A stretch of DNA of 36,486 nt, taken from contig JAPEVF010000460.1 of assembly GCA_029747585.1 (NCBI GenBank), positions 1 through 36,486 of the forward strand. The letters run 5' to 3'. A program made the translations under genes and the position numbers. The stretch's first letter is position 1; each line of letters starts with the position of its first letter. Of the stretch, positions 11,549-22,973 are shown one piece after another. The stretch comes from Pleurotus djamor. Taxonomy: Eukaryota; Basidiomycota; Agaricomycetes; Agaricales; Pleurotaceae. The notes beneath the pieces were generated by a model. It saw nothing but the letters and a program-made list of their open reading frames with translations, was not told the DNA's origin and made no database searches.

Positions 11549-12924
11549 TTAGACACGAGGACGGGGCTTCTGCTGGCGAGGGGGAGAGGGTGGAGGAGTA
11601 GGAAGACCCCTAGCCATGCAGTTCTCAACGCATCCTTGCCATCCAGCTTGGGTCAATTGACCAGCAAGAACCAGCATCGTGCAAGCACCCTCACACTCGG
11701 CTCTCTATAAGCACGATTGTCAATGAGTACGTGTAAAAGATTCAAAGTGGTAATAAACTAACCGTAGCGCGCTTCGAGAGGGAACCCTCTTCTTCAGAAT
11801 CAAGGGACCGACCGCCTTTCCTTCCAGTCCGGGGTGGGGATGGAGGAGGGGTAGGAAGACCACGAGCCATGCAGTTTTCGACACATTGCTGCCATCCGGC
11901 TTGGGTCAATTGGCCGGCGAGGACGAGCATAGTACACGCTCCTTCACATTCAGCGCGCTGTATAGTTGTATGAGTATGTCGAACACCGCAACCGCTAGTA
12001 GAAAAGCGACTCACAGTGGCACGTTTGGAGAGTGTCTCCTCGCCAACGGAGCGCCTGGCTTTCTTTCCAGCCTTCTGACGGGGAGGAGAAGGAGGAGGGG
12101 TGGGAAGTCCGCGGGCCATACAGTTCTCAACGCAGNTTTTGCCATCCGGCTTGAGTGAGTTGACCAGCGAGGACGAGCATCGTGCAGGCACCCTCGCATT
12201 CAGCCCTCTGTAGAAATTAGGTTAGTTATCTTAGGCAAAGTGATTTGTTGAAAGTTTAGAGTAACTGACGGTGGCACGCTTCGACAGAGAACCTTCTTCC
12301 TGTGAGTCAAGAGAGCGACCGCCCTTTCGTCCGGTACGCGGTGGAGAAGGAGGAGGTGTTGGCAGACCACGCGCCATACAATTCTCAACGCATCCTTGCC
12401 AGCCGGCTTGGGTTAATTGACCAGCGAGGACAAGCATGGTGCAAGCGCCTTCGCATTCAGCTCGCTATGGGGATAGATAAATATGAACCCGTCAATTGGA
12501 AGCAAAGAGACGTTACTGACAGTAGCACGCTTCTCGACAGAGCGAACTTTCTTCTTGCCTCCCTTTTGACGTGGAGGAGAAGGAGGAGGCGTAGGGAGGC
12601 CACGAGCCATGCAGTTCTCAACGCAGCCTTGCCATTGAGCCTGGGTGATAGAACCAGCGAAGACGAGCATAGTACAAGCTCCTTCACACTCAGCGCGCTG
12701 GGGTTAGGTATTAGATGAGAACATCTTTGAATCTCCAACGAACAACATACGGTAGCGCGTTTCGCCAAACTAATAGCATAGTCGGCTTCCTCGGCACTGT
12801 TGAGAACGATAAATCAGTTCGGGATCGGAATCATTCGCAAGAGAGATACGTACATTGGCGAGGCAAATACATTGGAGACCTGCACAAGGACTGCGAGAAC
12901 AATGAATTTCATGGAAATTTGCAT
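11549..12924 (-). CDS. Locus B: secreted precursor with five Cys-hairpin peptide modules
   Basis: Exons are 12924-12854, 12796-12751, 12697-12521, 12464-12270, 12207-12015, 11957-11763 and 11704-11549, giving about 343 aa. The first encodes a signal peptide (MQISMKFIVLAVLVQVSN) and the second a pro-segment ending LAKRAT. Each later exon is one module of 51-65 residues that starts RAECEGAC, has CX3C-X16-CX3C with a central TQAxW, then GLPTPPPSPPR and a basic linker ending KRAT. The last module ends QQKPRPRV and lacks KR. Kex2 would cut after each KR. Three linker types occur: RSVEKR, GGRSLDS..LSKR and RRSVGEETLSKR. An N near 12136 adds one base to module 3; without it the frame is perfect. Family function unknown; antimicrobial, inhibitory or signalling peptides are possible. 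Confidence 0.85.
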
Positions 12925-13027
12925 GGTGGTGGATGTGATGGATTGTTGTGTCGTTCGAAACTTTGGATAGTAGATGTCTTGAGAAGTGACCAGCACTGCT
13001 GGAGGGACATCCTAGTCCATCGAGATG

Positions 13028-13035
13028 CTTTTATA
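13028..13035 (-). promoter_or_regulatory. TATA element of precursor locus B
   Basis: Reads TATAAAAG on the coding strand, 104 bp upstream of the start codon. The same motif, embedded in the same GCATCTCGATG context, lies upstream of locus C. Confidence 0.6.
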
Positions 13036-13210
13036 TCATATCCCGATGCCGTATGAAATGATCGACGCCCAAGTCCGGGATGATCTGCAACGAAACCGCA
13101 AAAAATAGTGATCCGGCTGCTTAGAAGCTTTTGATGAGGTCCTCGTCATGATACTGTCGCTTAGCGGAAAGGACGTGTCGCCACAGGGTCCGTTCGAGTC
13201 ACCGTGCCAT

Positions 13211-13716
13211 ATCCATGTCGACCTAGTCCCGCCGAGAAAAACAAGAATGTGTTCGACGCATGCCAGAAGCCAGAGGCAAGTTGTTCGAAAGACGTGTTGT
13301 GTACATTTGTGTACATTGAGCGTCCAAATTCTCAAGTTGTGCATGCAGACAATTGTGGCAGTATGGACTCAGCAAGTGAGCATCTGCGTAGCGTATTCGC
13401 GGGCCATCAAAGCATAGTACGGAGATACCGTTTGACGTACTTGGGGTCATTGAAACGTCACATTTTCTGCTGTCGGTCGTTTCAAATAAGTTACTCACTT
13501 GCACAAGAAGTGCGAAATAATAGCACGAGGAGCCTTTTGTCAAGCTTTTGTCTCGCCAAGTTTTCGTTGCAGTGGCGGGCAACGGGCGGGTGTGGCGGCC
13601 CGCCATTTCGAATCCGACGCTCTAGTACTGAGGATATTCGCACAGTCACAAATATTATCCCACGCTCAGAACTCCTTCATCATACTGACTCCGTGTATGT
13701 TGTGAACTGTACCGCC
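13211..13716. other. Intergenic region between precursor B and CWC22
   Basis: Open frames cross this region, including one that runs into the CWC22 exon, but they have no family signature and no plausible start. It presumably holds the CWC22 promoter. Confidence 0.45.
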
Positions 13717-16632
13717 ATGTCTACCGCTGTTCTCAACGCTTCCCCCGTTCCGGATGGTCTCCACAAGCGCAAAAGGTGCGTCGAATCTTTGATAGACTGC
13801 CACCCGAAGTCTCAAAGGGCTCGCAGGTCTACATCACGAGAACCAGAGCCCAGGTCGACACGCCCAAATCGTCGCAGGTCTCATTCACCCCCAATTGATT
13901 TACCTCGAGTCCAAGATGCGGATCCCGTGCGACGCGCAGAGAGAGAACGGCAATTAGCTGCTCGAATAGCTGCGATGGAGCTTGAAAAAGCTGAAAAACC
14001 AGAAAAGCCAAAGGATGATAACTTCGATGCCAAAGCCGAATTCGCCAAACTCGTTGGTTCGCGTTCTGGAGGGGTTTACATGCCGCCCGCCCGTCTTCGT
14101 GCTCTGCAGGAGGCTGCTTCGCAGGACAAAGCTAGTCAAGAGTACCAGCGTTTGTCGTGGGACGCCCTTCGCAAGTCGATTACCGGTATTGTCAATCGAG
14201 TCAACATACAAAACATCAAGCAGGTGGTCCCGGAACTGTTTGCTGAGAATCTCATACGGGGGCGGGGGCTGTTCGCGAGAAGCATCATGAAGGCCCAAGC
14301 AGCAAGTTTGCCTTTTACCCCAGTGTTTGCTGCGCTCGTGGCCATCGTCAATACGAAGCTTCCACAGGTTGGAGAGTTGCTCTTGACTCGTCTCATCAGT
14401 CAATTTAGGCGTGCATTCAAGAGAAATGACAAGGTGAGTAGTGGTTCTCGCCCGCTGCTATATCTCCGCTGAGGCTTTGCAGATTGTTTGCAATTCAACC
14501 ACCACTTTCATTGCCCATTTAGTCAACCAAGCCGTCGCCCACGAAATCATCGCTCTGCAAATCCTCGTCCTCCTTCTTGAACGACCTACAGATGACTCTA
14601 TTGAGATTGCTGTTGGATTCACCCGTGAGGTTGGCGCTTTTCTCGCCGAAAATTCGCCCAAGGCCAATGCGACAGTGTTCGAACGATTCCGTGCCGTCCT
14701 CAACGAGGGGTCCATCAGCCAACGTGTGCAATACATGATCGAAGTCCTCATGCAAGTTCGCAAGGACAAGTACAAGGACAACCCCATCATACCAGAAGGC
14801 TTGGACTTGGTGGAGGAGGAAGAGCAAATTACGCACCAGATACAACTCGAAGAAGAGCTTCAGGTACAAGATGGGTTGAGTGAGTGCCTTGCATGCTTTG
14901 TGCTATATGCAGCTTATTTTGTCGACAGATATCTTCAAGTTTGATCCAAATTACTTGGAGAACGAGGAGAAGTACAAAGAAATAAAAAATGAGATTTTGG
15001 GTGAGGATTCTGATGAAGATTCTGGGTCCGAAGAATCAAGTGAATCTGAGGATGAGAATGAAAGTGAGTTAAGGCTCCATTCGTTTCTCCCCAACTGTCT
15101 AATATCTTTCCTAGTCGCGGAAGACAAAGAAGGCATTGAGGATCGTACTGGCACGAACTTGGTGAACCTGCGCCGCATTATATACCTCACAATCATGAAC
15201 GCTCTGAACTACGAAGAAGCTGTGCACAAGCTGCTCAAAGTCCAGCTTCAGGAAGGTGAAGAGGTTAGCGTTGCCCGCCGGATTTTACCAGCAGCGGTGG
15301 AACTGACGTTGGTTTTAGATTGAGATGATTAAGATGCTTGTGGAGTGTTGTTCGCAGGAACGATCCTATTCCAAGTTCTACGGTCTCATCGGCGAACGGT
15401 TCAGCAAACTCAACCGGGTCTACACGGACTGTATCGAGGAAGCCTTCCAGATGTACTACGAGACAATCCATCGCTACGAAACCAACCGATTACGCAACAT
15501 CGCAAGGTTCTTCGGCTACCTCTTTTCTTCGGATTCCCTCACCTGGACAGTGATGCGTTGCATCAAAATCAACGAGGATGACACGACTTCGAGTAGTCGT
15601 ATCTTCGTCAAAATCATGATGAATGAAATGATGGAGAGTATGGGCTTGAAGGAACTGGCGGAGCGATTTAAGGATCCGGAGATTCGTCAAGCTTGTGAAG
15701 GAATGTTCCCTATGGATATTCCAAAGAACACTCGGTTTGCCATCAATTATTTCACGAGCATAGGGCTCGGTGTCCTCACAGAGGGTATGCGTGAGTACCT
15801 CAAGGTGCGGTCTCGCTTTCTGAACTCGCTTCTTATGCTTACCTGCTTTTTATATAATAGAATGCCCCAAAGCTCATCATGGAGCAGCGCAGGGCTATGC
15901 TGGAAGAAGCCTCTTCCTCAGATTCAGACTCTTCGGACTCGGACTCGGACTCGGACTCAGATTCAGATTCATCTGACTCCGACTCTTCCTCAGGTTCTGA
16001 CAGCACTGATTCAAGACGTAGTAGAGGAGGTCGCCGTCGGTCTTATACACCTCCATTGCGTCGTCGACATAGTCCTTCACCGCCGCCACGCGCACGTCGA
16101 GACCGCTCAGATTCTCGTTCACCCCCTCGAAGAGGCCACGATGACTCTCGATCGCCGCCACGCAAAGGTTACCCAGATCGCTCACCACCACGACAACCTG
16201 GATATAGACGTGCCTCACCCCGGCCCAGACGAGGCAGGGATGATCGCTCCCCCTCTTCCCCCCCGTCACAGCCGGAGAGACGAGTCGAGGAGTCCACCTC
16301 GTCGGGGTGGTCGTTATGATTCCTCTAGCTCTCGCTCTCGCTCACCCCCACGAAATGGAGATCCCCGTCGTAACCGCGATGCACCACCTCCTCGTCAACC
16401 TGCCTCTCCTCCACGGAGGATGGAGAGAGCTGCTAGACCTGTATCGCGGTCCCCATCCCCCCCTCGTGCCAGAGGGGGCCGCTCGAGGTCGCGAACACCT
16501 CCCAGGAGAGATAGAGATGTTCGGATGGCAAGTCGATCAAGGTCCCCACCAAGGAAGAGCCGCCGTCAGCCTTCTGTTGACGATAGATACGATCGCAGAG
16601 ATAGATATAGGGATGAAAGGAGTGGGAGGTAA
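13717..16632 (+). CDS. CWC22: Pre-mRNA splicing factor CWC22
   Basis: Six exons: 13717-14433, 14483-14879, 14929-15063, 15115-15263, 15319-15804, 15861-16632. After an RS-like N-terminus, the MIF4G domain begins near GGVYMPPARLRAL and includes SWDALRKSITGIVNRVN and ENLIRGRGLFARS. The linker has FKFDPNYLENEEKY and GEDSDEDSGS. The MA3 domain includes NLRRIIYLTIMNALNYEEA, ECCSQERSYSKFYGLIGERF and the FVKIMMNEMMESMGL segment. The C-terminus is an acidic Ser/Asp run followed by an RS/RP-rich tail ending DERSGR. CWC22 joins the spliceosome and loads eIF4A3 onto RNA for exon junction complex assembly. The last exon has one base too many: a run of seven C near 16257-16263 shifts the RS tail into another frame. 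Six C would give a continuous 884-aa protein, so a homopolymer error is likely. Confidence 0.93.
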
Positions 16633-16752
16633 AATTATCCCTTGAGGATAAGCTTGTAGTCATGTCCGTATTATTCCAGGACGTTCACGCGGAGTTCCTG
16701 ATAAAACTTCGCCTACAGATAATAGTTCATGTGTGTCAACATTTAGTTATGA

Positions 16753-17260
16753 TCATCGTCGTCCTACTTGGTTTCGTTTACGGCCTTCAAAGCGAAATAC
16801 TTCCTCCAGGTCCTTTCAATGCGTCAATGCATATCATTACCTTGGCAAGGAAAGGAAACCAATTGTTTACCTGCCACCAGGGAATNTCTTTCCCACTTCC
16901 CGTCGCACCTTCAACTAGACTTTCCTGCATACCGTCTGTGAGAGCCCACCACCTCTTGGTTTCTTCATCACTTGCGATATTCTTCATATCAGCCTCATAG
17001 TCATCTCCGATGTATTTGAATGTTGCGATGAGAAGCTCCAGATGAGGATAATGATGGATCGAGTAATCCACGATGTTGTTTCTCTCCAGAGCTGCTAGCA
17101 CTCCAGGCCATACGTTAGCGTGGATTTCCTTGTATTCATCAATTCTTGATGGTTTGAGCTTCAAGATAGGCCATGTTTAGGAGTTGAGAATACTCTTGCG
17201 TGAGCGGACAGGGAGTCGCCTCACCTTGATTACCTGGCATATACGTTTGGCCTGTGACAT
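16753..17260 (-). CDS. rhaM: L-rhamnose mutarotase-like protein
   Basis: Three exons (17260-17225, 17158-16871, 16803-16753) give 124 aa, close to the usual size of the family. The sequence starts MSQAKRICQVIKLKP and has RIDEYKEIHANVWPGVLAAL, NNIVDYSIHHY, LLIATFKYIG and KRWWALTD, then IPWWQ and EVFRFEG. The WP, Tyr-Ile-His and RWW positions are the hallmarks of the RhaM/DUF718 fold, which interconverts alpha and beta anomers of L-rhamnose. The single N falls in a GAN codon (Asp or Glu) and does not disturb the frame. No other rhamnose catabolism gene is seen nearby. The gene is convergent with CWC22, 120 bp away. Confidence 0.87.
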
Positions 17261-17513
17261 CTTCAGAGGGGAGATTGGTTGTTATAGTATTTCTGACCTT
17301 GCGGTGGACCTTTTTCCAGGTCGAGCGGCCCGGCCGGNTCGCAGATGCACTCAGTGAAGCCTCCGTGAGCTAATGTGGCATAATATGGGTGGAAATACAT
17401 ATATATGGATGTCACTGAAAGTGCTATAGATATGTAGAATATTGCCAGAAGTGCCAGAAGCTGAGCTCGTTGGGCAGCGAGCTGTCAGGGGTACAAGTAA
17501 GGACGCCCNTGGA

Positions 17514-19550
17514 TTATGGNNNGNAGGCTTTGAGTTTGAGCTTNGCCTGTCTCTCCGCCTCCCGCAGCTCCTTGGCTTTCCGCTCATCAAGTTCGTTCGT
17601 TATCCAACCTTTGATTCCGGCCACTGCGNTCAAGGGNGATTTCTTGCACGAAAGGAGATAGCCTTGAAGCTCTGCGATGGAGAATTCCTCTGATGGGATA
17701 CCAGCACAAAAGTCAACGACCAGACTCGACATGTCCTTTCCAAAACGCGATTCTGGAAAGAAACGAAGGAATAGTGCACGAATCTGTTGGGCGTCAGCGA
17801 GGCTGTAGCGTATCTTCCTGTCAATTCGCCCGGGACGAAGCAGCGCAGAGTCGAGGCGGTCAACATAGTTNGTCTGTTGAAGAAGTCGNNNNNNGNTCAG
17901 ATGAAAGGGGCAAGGGGGTTCAATCGACTGACGGTAGCGATGAAGAACTTTCCCTCTTCACTGTCGACACCATCTATAAGGTTCAGAAGACCAGACATAG
18001 TGANCTCCGGGCGTCGGGATTTTCGAAAGGTTAGCCCCATATTGTCGAAAGAAACAGGTGCTGAANCCTCTTCTTCGTCCTCGCGAGAAGGGAATGCGCA
18101 GTCGATATCCTCGATTAGGAAGATACAGCGCTTGGGAATTGAAGCAACGGCGACACGAAGGGTGGAGTCATCGACACTGAAAGCGGAATCGTGAGACAGC
18201 CAGAGGCGAAGATAGGCAAGTCACCTACTAATAGGATGCTAANGAGAGCGTGTATATCTCTAGGCCCAGTTCGCTGGCCTGTGAGAGGGTAAGAGTCTAT
18301 GTCAAGAATAGTTNAGGNGNTCTGACCAAAGCATATATNGTNGAACCTGATCGAGGGTAAGCATGTGCANCANNCTGTAGNTNGTTGGGTTCTCACTTTT
18401 CCCCGTGCCTGGAGGGCCATAAAGAAGGTAGCCTCTTCGATGCGGNATTCCTGCATCAACATACCATTCTTCCGACTTNAGAAAATCTTGAGCATCCGCA
18501 ACGAGCGATTCTAATTCGCCTTGAGGTAGTATGATGGACGNTAGGGGNCGTCGAGCCTTGCTCTTCACCTTGTTCCAAGAAAAGCCTGAGACCCCACCCT
18601 TCTATTGNAAGTGTTCTNGGTAAGCGGTGTTTTCGGTNNGAAATATAGATGTACTGACAGAGGGATCATACGAATGGATAACGACGTTGGGTTTGCTAGC
18701 NTCGATATAGCGCNNTCGAGCTTCGTCNACGAGCGATTTGAGGACAGACATATCATAAGAGTAGATGCTNGCGAGATGNGAGAAGATATNACTGTCTGAC
18801 TCTTTGNGCACGAGGTTTCNGTGNTACTCACGTTAAATGCAGGGAAGCTGCTCTAGTTGGTATTGNGCTATTGTGGAATTGAACCACNGGNCCTGTTTGT
18901 CGGTGGATCTCCAGCCAGTACCCTTTCCATGTGAAGAGCTGAGGGATCTCATANATAGGGACGTAATCGGTGAACTNCTCTTCATCCCCCTTGAGATTCC
19001 GAATCTCCTTGTTGTCNNGACCAGGTACGATNCCCCATTTTCGGGCGGAAGTTTTGGAATTGACCCAAAAATTGCGAGAGCGATCCCAGACNTTCTTCTC
19101 GGTCTAGGAANATAATATCAACTATTGAGATGGGATGAACACAAAGGGATAGTTACAAGGAAGAGGATAATCCATTCATAAGCAGGATCGCCTTCGGTGA
19201 AGCACGCCGTGATGGTATACTCTGAGGTAGATTAATCACTACAGGGGTTGCGAAGGTCACTGAATGCACATACTGAAAGTGAACCTCTCAATCAACCAGC
19301 TGAAGAACCGGCGTCCNGCCTCGATGAGACTTCCTANAAACAGGATCTTGAGGGTNTCGGTTATGTGTGCATTGNCGCCTAATCCTATAGCNGCCAAAAT
19401 CGAGGAAAAGCCAAGNATATGNGCGAAATTGTTGTTCAAGCCGCCCAGGGATTGNTTNAAAGGATGAGACGGAAGATATCTCGAGNTTTCAGCGTGTTCG
19501 ATGGGGCCATCGTATGNGACGGGGAAACCGTCGATATTGAATTGCTGCAT
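17514..19550 (-). CDS. BCS1-like mitochondrial AAA ATPase
   Basis: Recognisable parts run in order on the minus strand. An N-terminal hydrophobic segment near LGFSSIL is followed by TLKILF and RRFFSWLIERF (exon 19550-19274). Next come the BCS1_N exons: EGDPAYEWIILFL (19221-19157), then TEKKVWDRSRNFWVNSK to HRQTG (19103-18832), then IYSYDMSVLKSLVDEAR (from 18767). Then SIILPQGELESLVADAQ, HRRGYLLYGPPGTGKS (Walker A), ASELGLEIYTLSLAS, KRCIFLIEDIDCAF (Walker B), NLIDGVDSEEGKFFIAT and a C-terminal helix IPSEEFSIAELQGYLLS. BCS1 exports folded Rieske protein across the inner mitochondrial membrane; basidiomycetes often carry several relatives of unknown role. Ns are dense, and an apparent TAG near 18604 depends on two of them, so an intact frame cannot be proved. 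Confidence 0.8.
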
Positions 19551-20552
19551 NATGGACGAAAGGAAGAGGATATGAATTCGAGACGAGCGGGGAGTTGTGT
19601 ATTCATACTACCTCGCCGTGAGGCATCTTGTAGGCAACTCAAGACAAGGTGGGCATCTTCGGCGAAGCAGTTACCTACTCAACTGTCATGTTGGGTGGGC
19701 ATGGCTTGGGGATACTCCCGAGATGTCCGACCTGATTCTGGTTGACGAGGCATGAGGCCTTTCTGCGCAGGGAATTATCCGGCCTTGATCAGAGGAGAAC
19801 TCAGAAACGTCCTCAAGCTGGCCACAAGCACCTGAGCTCTTATAACAATTTAGAGTCAGCGTAGGAATTATCAAGGAACCAATTCGTCGCTTACCCTGAT
19901 CGAAGAGAAATTGATACGATCGTCGCTTGCATACTGGATATGAAGTTTTGAACCAGAGGTCATGAAGCTGCGGGCCCATGGCAGCGGACGAACCGATTTC
20001 TGGTGGGTACGCGATCAACGTTCAATGCCTGGGCTATGGGGTAGAGACTCAATGCAGAGCCAGCCACTGCAGAACCTCCGACGCATGTGGAATCATTAAG
20101 ACGGTGACACATTCCGCTGTGAAGAACACGGACTCCTGGTCCATTTGCATGCTTGAACACGAGAATTGTGAATGAAATAGCGGTGAAGTGGTTGAAACCG
20201 TTGAACTCGATCCAGAGAGTGAAGGCGACGCCATCATCCCAGCGCAGCGACATAGCATAAGATTGGATGTTAACGAGGTCATCTTTGTGGCTTAGATCGG
20301 GAGAAATGGGCGCAAAGTTGATGGTGGTGGAAGAGGAAAGAAAGTTGGACTTTCCGCCATCTCAGGGGCTTTCGCGTCAGGTCCAGGGGTCGTCCTATCT
20401 GTTAAGTAAAGTAACAGCGCATGCGACTCTACTCTAAGTACACCATGTCTGCTGCATACGAAGCCCCACGGAAACCGATTAGGCACATGACGAGCTAAGA
20501 AATATCTAAATAGCCAGGCTAACGTCTGAAACAGAGGTAAAAGGAAGGATAT
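19551..20552. other. Unresolved region with a possible minus-strand exon
   Basis: A minus-strand open frame of about 97 codons at 20253-19960 contains SLRWDDGVAFTLWIEFNGF and SFTILVFKHANGP. It can be extended upstream to about 20350 through INFAPISPDLSHKDDLVN, where a CCTGAG acceptor-like site occurs. I cannot find a start exon or a known domain, and the frame decays after the GMCHRLND segment. It may be a broken gene or an exon of a gene I could not assemble. The remainder is promoter and flank. Confidence 0.3.
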
Positions 20553-21493
20553 CTACAATGGGAGAATGAAGCCAACGTAGCCCCCGCTCCTATAGCCCTT
20601 CATTGAGATAGCAGCATCCCTCTGCGTAGCATTAGTGGTATAGTAATGGTCCGTCGCAGAGGCGCTGTACATCATCATATACAGAGGAATGCCGCCGCAC
20701 ATCCGAGTTGGGTAGATGTACCCGACGATGCCCTGTTCCTTGTAACCCAAGTTGGCCACGGCATTATCCCTTTGCCTCAGTGCCTCGGTATAGAAGTGAT
20801 CCTTGATTTCTGCATTGTATAGGCGATAGAGGGGGATGGTGCCGATCTGTGCAGACGTCCATACTCGACCGACGGCTTTCTGTCTAATGAATCCCTTTTC
20901 AGCGATATCTTTAACCATTTCTGCTTCGTTTGTGGTGTAGAAATGGTCCTTCGCAGTTGGATTCCAGCCTCTGTGGAGGGGTACAGCTTGACTTGCGGGA
21001 GCGCATGTGCTGGTGGGTGACGGAGATGGTTCTCCAGTGGAAGTGGGTGGGTTGTTGGTAACGGTGGTCGTCGTTGCCAAACTGGTGGTGATCGTGATCG
21101 TGATTGTATTCCCCTGCGAATCCGTAGTCGTGATACACTCTTCGCCGGATATAGAGGTCACGGCGCCATGGGTGACGGTGGTGGTCGTGGGCACCGTCTT
21201 AGTCAGGGTGATCGTAACTGGCTTTCCTTGAGCATCGGTGGTAGTGATGCACTCAGGTACGCTTGTAGCAATGGTCTCCGTCAAAGTGGTCGAAAACGTC
21301 ACAATCTCGGTAAGGGTTACGTCCGGGGCGGAAAGCGTAGGCGTATCATGACGCTGTAGGTTCGGTGATTAGCGTAGTAAGTTGTGTGGTGCAAGGTGCT
21401 CACCTTGAGAGCACCTCTTTCGAAGGCATGAGGGAGTGTAACGGCGACAGACGCGCATACTAATGTTGCGAGAATGGAGAACGCGAGTTTCAT
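20553..21493 (-). CDS. Secreted DUF5648-like protein with Ser/Thr-rich linker
   Basis: Two exons (21493-21404 and 21353-20553) give 296 aa. It starts MKLAFSILATLVCASVAV, a signal peptide. Residues about 40-145 are Thr-rich with two copies of an ECITTTD(A/S)QG motif, likely O-glycosylated. The C-terminal half has three repeats of about 47 residues: PLHRGWNPTAKDHFYTTN, PLYRLYNAEIKDHFYTEA and PLYMMMYSASATDHYYTTN, each followed by GY/GF and a V-G-x-(I/V) strand. This repeat is typical of the DUF5648 family found in many fungal and bacterial extracellular proteins, with no settled function. A TATAAAAG lies 104 bp upstream. Confidence 0.85.
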
Positions 21494-21596
21494 GACTACT
21501 GGTCTGATAAAGCGATAAAAGAAGCCTCTTCGAGTAGAAATGCACTTGAAGAACTGGGGCTAATGGAGCTGAAGACCATGGACAATAATTGAGGCG

Positions 21597-21604
21597 CTTT
21601 TATA
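21597..21604 (-). promoter_or_regulatory. TATA element of the DUF5648-like gene
   Basis: TATAAAAG on the coding strand, 104 bp before the start codon, the same distance as in precursor locus B. Confidence 0.55.
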
Positions 21605-22973
21605 CCCAATGACGATACTGGGGAGACGTCCCAATGTCAAAGTGATCTTCTGGTACGTATGCAATGCTAGACCGAGAGTGTCTCGCCGACATGAAGATTT
21701 CCCTGTCAGATATGGAAGTGACATGTCAGTAACTTGGAATGGAACATTCGAAAAGTTGGAAACGGATAAACGACGGTCACAGTACTTACTACTGGGACAA
21801 AGCAACAGCCAAGATGCGCTGCAGGTTAGATGTAGAGAGCGACAGCGACAGCGAGGCCTAATTCCAACACACCTGAGCTCCCACTGGCAGTGCTGGTCCT
21901 ACCAGTGGGGCCTAAGTGCTAAGCGCTAGGTAGTAAGTGCTGGACTCCGGTGCATGTTGCCTACGATTTTGCACTGTTCCCAGAGATTAGCACCCTATAC
22001 ATTTGCCAACATCTGGGCTCTGTCATACAATACCTGTGTTCTAGAAAAGTGAGTCATGTCAGAAAGTTTGGGGTTGACCGGGACCATCAAAAGGGTACCG
22101 TTTGCAGCAAGTGCCATCAAGTGTGCAGTAAGTAGAAGTGTCGGACTTGGGAATGCCCCTGGCGCCCACCTAGCCGAAGATGCCGACTATCAACATGCGA
22201 CAATGCCTTTGAATGCCATTGCTAGGTGGTATCGCATATCGAGCTTCAGAAAATTTGAAACCACTGAAAATAAGCACGATGCTGACACGCATCGGGTCGT
22301 CTATTCTAGGTCGCGAGAAATCAAAGCACAGGGAATCAGGCCTCAGGGATATGTCTGACTCCTGAGATCGAGATCCGAGGCTTGAAGTCGGCTCGAATAC
22401 CAGCTAGTTTCATAAGGTTTTCCACACCAAGGCATGCATATGATGGTACTTACCAGAGAGGTAAGTAATGAATATGGTCATTTCCAGCCAGTGCGCCAAC
22501 GCCGACAATGTCATGTCGAATGTACATCAATGATGCAGGCCGAAGTCGGCACATCAGCCTCATCCATCCCCGTTGGATCTCATGACGAAGCTTTCGTGCT
22601 AATCTGTAGAAACGAAAGCGATCACGAAAAGCAGATAGTTCTTACGGGGTGCTTGGGCCCCGTTCTTAGCCGGGTCGTCCCAGTCTGGCCAGCACACTGG
22701 CAACATGTCGGGCTTTTGAGGGGGACTTTCAAGCAATTCACCTCATTGTTCTATTGAGGGGTGACTCATTGCGCCGACGCCATCCATTTTTGTGTTTAAA
22801 TGCGGCGATTCCGTCTATTCAGAATAGAATAGCGCTTTCAGTCCGCAGTATGGATGTCACTTCCTCCGCCGCTTTCGCCGCTCAGATTCGGGTACTCATT
22901 CCCACCGCTCATTCGGCGCCTTCATTTCTAATCCAGGACTCTAGGAAGCTATTAGTATTGATACCGCCCTTTG
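21605..22973. other. Intergenic region without a supported gene
   Basis: Short open frames only. The last 200 bp (from about 22754) belong to an open frame that continues into the BCS1-like relic, but I could not match them to the intact gene. Confidence 0.4.

Larger units (their letters stand above)
11510..13210. repeat. Inverted duplication arm with precursor locus B (partner about 26065-28030)
   Basis: The whole precursor gene, about 290 bp of upstream sequence including the TATA element, and a short 3' flank occur in opposite orientation at about 26065-28030. Identity is clearly lower than in the 4-kb direct duplication, and the module order differs, so this is an older event. Confidence 0.85.

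Noticed and set aside
11549..12924. CRISPR-like or satellite array, suggested by regular repeats of about 250 bp
   Set aside because: The repeats are exons and introns of a coding gene with conserved frame, splice sites and cysteine pattern.
13560..13625. tRNA-like stretch with TTCGAATCC
   Set aside because: I could not fold acceptor, D and anticodon arms around it; no tRNA is called anywhere in the window.
13204..14472. A 422-codon open frame read as one gene
   Set aside because: Only the part from 13717 to 14433 fits CWC22. The upstream part has no family signal and includes the promoter, and the last codons run into an intron (14434-14482).
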